Shown here: positions 58,401 to 64,000 of the stretch, piece after piece
Layout: every line of letters starts with the position of its first letter
How positions within the stretch are numbered: the first letter of the stretch is position 1
From: Nephrocerus scutellatus
Taxonomy: Eukaryota > Arthropoda > Insecta > Diptera > Pipunculidae
Direction of reading: 5' to 3'
NCBI GenBank assembly: GCA_947095585.1
Contig: OX352761.1
Location: forward strand, 59,202,832-59,266,831
DNA: 64,000 nt
Position numbers and translations under genes: made by a program
Notes under the pieces: model-generated
Databases searched by the model: none
The model's input: only the letters and a program-made list of their open reading frames with translations
Told to the model about the DNA's origin: nothing

Positions 58401-60762
58401 TATATAGACGATAAGTTTCTTCTTATTTCTTTAGTCACCAGTGCATCCGCCCAAACTGGGGCTGCGTAAAGGAGGACTGAGCTGACTAATCTAGATATTA
58501 GGACCCTCATTGTATATCCTGGTCCTCCAACGTTTGGCAGAATCCGGAATAATGCTGCCTGCATCTGGGAAGCCTTTTTGCTCGAGTAGTCCACGTGTAT
58601 TTTAAAACGGAGCCAGCATTACTCCTAGGTATTTGACAAAATCCTTTGATCTAATAGTCTGGTTACCAACTCGTATATTTATGTATTCTATATTTTTCCG
58701 GCTGGTTCAGGACTGCTTCCGTTTTATGGTCGGCTAATTCTAGACCGACGGATACTAGCCATTTTTTGATTTGGCCAACTGCTTCGTTCGTGGCTGACTC
58801 TATTCCATTGATTGTCTTTGACACTGTGACAACGGCGATGTCGTCGGCGAATCCAAATATTTGTACGCCTGGTGGTAATGCTAGTCTTAGAACTCCATCG
58901 TACATAATATTCCATAGAAGGGGACCCAGCACCGATCCTTGTGGGACTCCTGCGGAGACGTTATAGTACTTTGTACCCTCATTGGTTTCGTACCTCAACC
59001 TTCTATAACTTAAGTAGCTTGACACTATCTTCCTTATATAGTATGGTGCATCCATTCTGGCGAGTGATCTTCTTATTGAGGACCATTTTGCAGAGTTAAA
59101 GGCGTTTTTTATGTCCAGTGTCACTACTGCACAATATTCCTTTGTGCCCCACCGCCATCTTTTTCCTTTAATCGCATTCTTTGCTATATTGACCACCGCC
59201 TTTATGGCGTCGACGGTCGAGCGCGATTTTCGAAACCCGAACTGATGATCTGACAGTGCTCCTTTATTATCCGCTATATTAAGCAATCTGTCATATATGA
59301 TCCGCTCGAGTATCTTTCCCATTGTATCTAGTAGGCATATTGGGCGGTACGATGATGGTTCGCCCGGTGGTTTGTTTCCCTTTGGAAGCAATACTAAATG
59401 CTGCAGTTTCCAAGGTTCAGGGAAAACTCCTTCATCTAGACACTGTTGCATGCATGTCATGAACATGTCCGGCCTACTTCGGATGGCGGCTTTCAATGCT
59501 TTATTAGGAATGCCATCGGGTCCAGGAGCTTTGTTGTCTCGTATTCTTTTACTTGCGTTCACGAGTTCATCAACTGTTAGCCTTGGAATACTTTCTGTGC
59601 TAATTTCTCTTATTATGTTGCACATAGTATATGGTCCTTTCGGAAATAGGTGTTCTACGATGGACCTAAGCTTTGTTGGGCATGATATTTGCGGGGTCTT
59701 ACAGCCTTTTAGCTTTGCCATAACTATTTTGTATGCTGTGCCCCAGGGATTGATGTCCGCCTCGTCACATAGTCGTTTGAAGCACTTCGACTTGCTTTCT
59801 TTAATTGCATTTTTTAAATTTCGTCTAGCTAATCTTAGCATATCAAGACGTTCTTGAATGTCTGATCCCCTTCTTGATCGCTGCACTCTACGTCTGGCTT
59901 GTAAGCAGGCAGCTCTCAGTGCTTTTATCTGCTCATTCCACCAGTAGCAGTGTTCACCTCTCTTGCTAAGTCTTCTCCTGGGCATAGCTGCGTCGCACGC
60001 TGTAGTGATTATACTGGTAAGTTGTTGCGACAGGATCTCAGATGTTCCGCTTTCGATTAGGAAGCTTGAGTTTATGATTTCCTCAAACATTTCTTTATCA
60101 AGGAACTTGTCTTTCCATTTAGGTCCCCCTAATTTTGGGCGTTGCACGGCTTTTTTTTCTCTTTAATTTCAATTACAATCGCCTGGTGGTCGCTGTGCGT
60201 ATAGTCTTCGCTGACACGCCATTTTATCATCCGCAGGAGGGAACTGCTAGCGAAGGTTATATCGATGATCGATCCCCTTCCTGCTTTGCGATACGTATTT
60301 GCTCGTCCCGTGTTAGCTATGCCTATATTTAATGAGGCGAAAGATTCTAGCAGATAATGTCTTCTGGTATTAGTAAATCTGCTGCCCCAGTCTGTTGCCC
60401 AGGCATTGAAGTCTCCGCCTATAACCACTGGAGCTCTTCCTCGAGCATCGGCCGTTAAATTTTCTATCATTGCTGAGTATTCGTTCATCGTCCAGCTGGG
60501 TCTTGCGTAACAACTATAAAAGTTGATTCCATTTATTTTTGCCCGTACGAAGCCCTCCGCCTGCCCGTCTACATCTTGGAAGGCATGTCTCCCGCAAATC
60601 CATATTGCAGCTTTTTCTGTTTTGTCACATGCCCAAGCGTTGATGTCACGAGATTTGTACGGTTCGCTTATTAAAATTATGTCCGCTCTCTCGTCTTAAG
60701 CCGTCTGTGACAGGATATCCTGTGCTATCTCGCAGTGATAGGTTTATCTGGATAACCTTCAT
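58401..60762 (-). pseudogene. ORF2, copy 7, truncated and broken
   Basis: The C-terminal third is missing. Subtype B lesions are present, along with a private AAA-to-TAA change in the endonuclease near 60699. The main RT frame is 58663-60147. Confidence 0.85.
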
Positions 60763-62114
60763 ACTTTTCTGCTGGCGATAGCTCTCCTAAAGACTGGGCA
60801 TTTGCTGCTGCCCGCTACATGCTTCGCATCTTCTGGGTGTTCCTTTCTACAGAACATGCACGAAGGCTCCTTTGCGCAAGACTTAGCTATGTGGCCCTCA
60901 TCCCCACATCTTCTACACAGCTTGGAGCGATCTTCTCCGTTTTTACACTGCTTAGCAATGTGCCCAAATTCCAGGCATTTGAAGCACTTTTTGAGGAGTG
61001 TCCGTTCGCGGATGCGACACACTACCCACCCGATTTTTATCTTCTGTGCTTCCAGCAGCTTCTTTGCTTTTGCATTTGGAAGGCTGATAGTCGCCGTTTG
61101 GGTTCCACCATATGCTTTCCTCAGCGATATAAAGTCTGACGGTGTAACGCCTTCGACTCCGGCTTGGACTTCGATTGATTAACAAATGTCTTCTTTTGTG
61201 GTGATCTCATCGATGTCTTTCAGCTCGATGCTAGTGCGTTGGGTGAGGGTTCTTACGTTTGCTTGTTCGCCTAACGCCTCACTTATGACGCTTTTAAATT
61301 CCGCTGTCTTGTCACTTGTCTCCTTCAATTGAATTAAGAGGTCACCTTTTTGTGTCCTTCTGATCCTAGATACTGCTTTTCCAATTGTTTCTAGTTTTGG
61401 ATCAGCCTTCACGTTGCGCAATATCTGCGCATAGGATATTTCGCCCTTCGCTTCTATGACTATGGCGTCAGGTCTTGCCTTTCTTATAATTGGCTTTTGT
61501 TTTACGGCGGACTTCTTGGCAGATGCGTCTGACTTCACTTTATTTTTAGTTTTAGCGACGACTTTTGTCCATTCGCCTTCTCCAGTTTTTTTAACATTTT
61601 TAATACCCTTTTCCTGGGTTTTTTCTTCCGTCGCTATTACCATAGGCTTACGTGAGGACTGGCGTTGCTCTTGCCTCCGCTTTGGATTCGGCGTTTCGCT
61701 GTGGATAGGCTGCTTCCTTTTTTGCTCCATTGAAGCTTTGAGCCATGGAGAGGTTTGAGATGAGGAGTGATTAACCATCTTCTCCTGAGTCTTCTTGTTA
61801 TTAATGTAGATAGCCGATAACTCATAGAGGTTTTTAATGCTATCAATCTCATCCCGCATGGCTTGATGGATGGAACGTCTTTTTCCATCTTCCAACATTT
61901 CTACCAGTCCCTTGATCTGCTCTCCTAGTTTATGAAAGTCAGATTTGCCGGGGCTGGCTTCCTTTATCACCTTTCTTGTTTCCGGTGATTCGCGCCTTTG
62001 TGACGTTTGGGCCACTGGTGATCTCGCCATCTTCGAACTCCTTTTAAAAGAATTCACATTCTCCTCTCCTACAACTCCTTCTACTTCTCCTCCTCCTAAA
62101 TTCTGGGAATTCAT
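60759..62114 (-). pseudogene. ORF1, copy 7, nonsense mutation
   Basis: Full extent from the ATG at 62114, with the same GAA-to-TAA stop as copies 2 and 6 near 61180. The zinc-motif part lies at 60759-61022. Confidence 0.85.
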
Positions 62115-62356
62115 TGTAAATTGGGTCCCCACTCAAAGCCGTTATCAATGCTCGGGTGTGTAGTCACCTATGGATCCCATGGTTATCTATGCAAGCAGTG
62201 AGGCCATGCGGGGGTTGACACGAGCCCTTATGGGGTCTTGTGTTCAGAGCCAGATCAGTGTTAGACAGGAATTTTTCATCTGTACCTACACCACTAACTT
62301 AATAGCGACGTAACATTGAGCGTACTTTGAGTCCTGCCAGGGTTTTAACGGGACGG

Positions 62357-63146
62357 TTCGTGACAGACCAGAGCAGGCAATTTGAGTCACAGCTGTTCAA
62401 TGAATTGTAACAATTGTTAGGATTCCAACGGAAAAGGACAACAAGTTACCATCCTCAATCTAATGGCATGATGGAGAGATGGCACCGCTCTCTTAAAGCA
62501 GCCATAATGTGCCAGAATAGATCGGATTGTACAGATATCCTACCTAAAGTACTGTATACTTTTAGGGTTGAGGACAACCGTCAAGGAAGATCTAGGCGTT
62601 TCATCTACAGAATTAGTGTATGGAGCAAATGTTCGTGTTCCAGGGGAATTTTTAGAAACCACAAGAAATAGTATTCCACAAACAGATTTCGTTTTGAGAT
62701 TAAAGGATCATTTCGCAGAACTCAAATCGGTTCCAGCATCAAGACATTGTGAAGAAAAAATTTTCGTAAGTTCAGAATTAAAAAATTATAAATTTGTTTT
62801 TATAAGAACTGACGCTTTACGAAAAGCACTTCAACCACCATATACGGGACCATATTTAGTTATTGATCGAAACGATAAGCATTTTGAGGTAATGGTTAAA
62901 AATAAGGCGACAAAAATTTCCATTGATCGTATCAAGCCATGTTACAGCGAAAATATCGAAACTAACTTATCCACAGAAATAAGCACGAACAAATTAGGAA
63001 TACTACAGTACTTAACACAAATAAGGAAAACACTTCAGCACAAATTGATAAAGGTAAACAAACGGATAATAAAAAAACTGTCAGATTTGATTTACCAAAG
63101 AGAGACATACGCACTTAACCGCAAAGCACAAAGAAAGGACAAGTAA
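62357..63146 (+). pseudogene. pol: Ty3/gypsy (CsRn1-like) integrase C-terminal part
   Basis: It begins at the second catalytic Asp (VTDQSRQFES) and runs through TSYHPQSNGMMERWHRSLK, which includes the catalytic Glu. It shifts frame near 62568 and continues to 63146 with STELVYGANVRVPGEF and a GPY/F-type domain (PPYTGPYLVI...DRIKPC near 62930). RNase H, the integrase zinc domain and the first Asp are missing. The most likely partner is the truncated element ending at 25563; about 1.5 kb expected between them is absent. Confidence 0.7.
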
Positions 63147-63309
63147 TTAATATACCGCAGAACGCCCAACAACAAACCACAAGAACAGGAAGGATTAGGA
63201 AAACTCCTATGAATTATTTATAGCATTTATTTTCAAGGTGATCGATAATCGGCACAAAATCTTGTATAATATCGTGAAATTTTAATAAACCATTCCACTG
63301 GAAGGGGAG
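63147..63309 (+). other. 3' untranslated part of the CsRn1-like element with polypurine tract
   Basis: Non-coding AT-rich sequence ending in GAAGGGGAG (63301-63309), the polypurine tract directly before the LTR. Confidence 0.6.
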
Positions 63310-63797
63310 TGTATGTGGCGGCTATTTAGAAAATTTATTACTTAAGCATTTTTTGTTTCATCTCTTACTCACCTAAAAATCAGATTATTTATCTGTTGTC
63401 ATTATTCAAAAACGTCATGTCAAACGTTTTCAGTCAACATGACGGGAAAAAGTGAGTGTGTTCTTGGCTTTAGGAAAAAGATAATTTGAAGGAATACCAA
63501 CCGTACAATAGAAAAGGTTGAATTTTATAAACGTAGAAACCTTGCGATAACAAACTTTTCTCTACCTAAGAAAATTTTGGCTTCTATTTTTCTCTTTTGT
63601 TCTGCGAATTTCTTTGTTATAATACGCAGTTTGCAGCGTTAGCGTTTTAGTTTTTCGGAATTATAAAAATCAACTTTGTATACTTTGGCAACGTTGGAGT
63701 TATAGTATTTAGAATCATAAAAATCAAATTTATATATTGTTTGAAAAAGTATTTTATCTAAATAAAAACTCAATATAAATGAAATTTATTAAATACA
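63310..63797 (+). repeat. Putative 3' LTR of the CsRn1-like element
   Basis: It starts TGTATGTGGCGGC right after the purine tract, as in insect CsRn1-like LTRs, and probably ends at AAATACA (about 63797). AATAAA at about 63761 would be the poly(A) signal. No second LTR is in the window, so the end is an estimate. Confidence 0.5.
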
Positions 63798-64000
63798 ACT
63801 GTAGTGATCCCACTCGGTGAAAATATTATTTCTTATATGGGGGTGTAGACACCAATGCGGAGCCGCTATTTTACATCACCCATAGGTTTATTTGTTTTGG
63901 AACTCTGAATTCAAATATTTATTTTCTTTCTTTTTTAAAAAAAGAAATTTATTATAAAATGGATAAATGACTTAGGTCTTTAGGACTTTAAGTAGTATGT
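63798..64000. other. Unassigned flank
   Basis: AT-rich sequence with no convincing frame. A short inverted repeat (TTTCTTTCTTTTTTAAAAAAAGAAA) lies near 63927. It may be genomic flank or a further repeat. Confidence 0.3.

Larger units (their letters stand above)
58401..62356 (-). mobile_element. R1-clade LINE copy 7 (subtype B), truncated at both ends
   Basis: It starts inside RT (TATATAGACGATAAG) and ends in the 5' UTR at GGGACGG (62350-62356), where Ty3/gypsy integrase sequence begins. It is the outermost (5') copy of the array on the element strand. Confidence 0.85.

Overview
The window looks like insect heterochromatin, perhaps dipteran. It is built almost entirely of nested and tandem retrotransposons, and I see no host gene, tRNA or rRNA. 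The evidence for an insect is the mix of element types: a BEL/Pao element, an env-bearing errantivirus-type gypsy element, a copia fragment, two further Ty3/gypsy lineages, and an R1-clade LINE of the kind that targets AC repeats (Mino and Waldo families of insects). The species cannot be named from sequence alone.

Positions 1-10157 hold a fragment of a copia-type pol gene. It is interrupted at a GTAC target duplication by a minus-strand tandem LTR element (96-9883) arranged LTR-internal-LTR-internal-LTR. Its internal regions carry only gag-protease and a Gln/Ser/Pro-rich second frame. Reverse transcriptase and integrase are absent, so the element is non-autonomous. It has a perfect tRNA-Lys-type primer site.

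Positions 10158-22821 hold a decayed plus-strand BEL/Pao element. Its 5' LTR is split by a complete but decayed errantivirus-like provirus (10377-16501, target duplication CGCA). Its reverse transcriptase is split by a 444-bp Foldback/MULE-like inverted-repeat element (18644-19087, about 9-bp target duplication). A 161-bp tandem duplication lies in its RNase H region.

Positions 22822-25563 and 62357-63795 look like the left and right parts of a third, CsRn1-like Ty3/gypsy element. The left part has gag, protease and RT; the right part has the integrase C-terminus and 3' LTR.

Between those parts (25977-62356) lies the most striking feature: seven head-to-tail minus-strand copies of one R1-clade non-LTR retrotransposon. 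Each of the six junctions that keeps an element 3' end is made of a (AC)n/(GT)n microsatellite, the longest about 1.4 kb. Copies fall into three subtypes. Subtype C (copies 3 and 5) keeps the 995-codon ORF2 open, and copy 3 also keeps ORF1 open, so it is a candidate autonomous element. Subtype A (copy 1) and the dead subtype B (copies 2, 6, 7) carry a 2-nt insertion that separates endonuclease from RT and creates a -1 slippery heptamer. Copy 4 is an A/B mosaic. Copies 3+4 and 5+6 form a duplicated dimer of about 10.7 kb. In ORF1/ORF2 the stop and start overlap as ATGA, so translation is probably coupled.

Long GT tracts and near-identical repeats are hard to assemble, so copy number and tract lengths need long-read confirmation.
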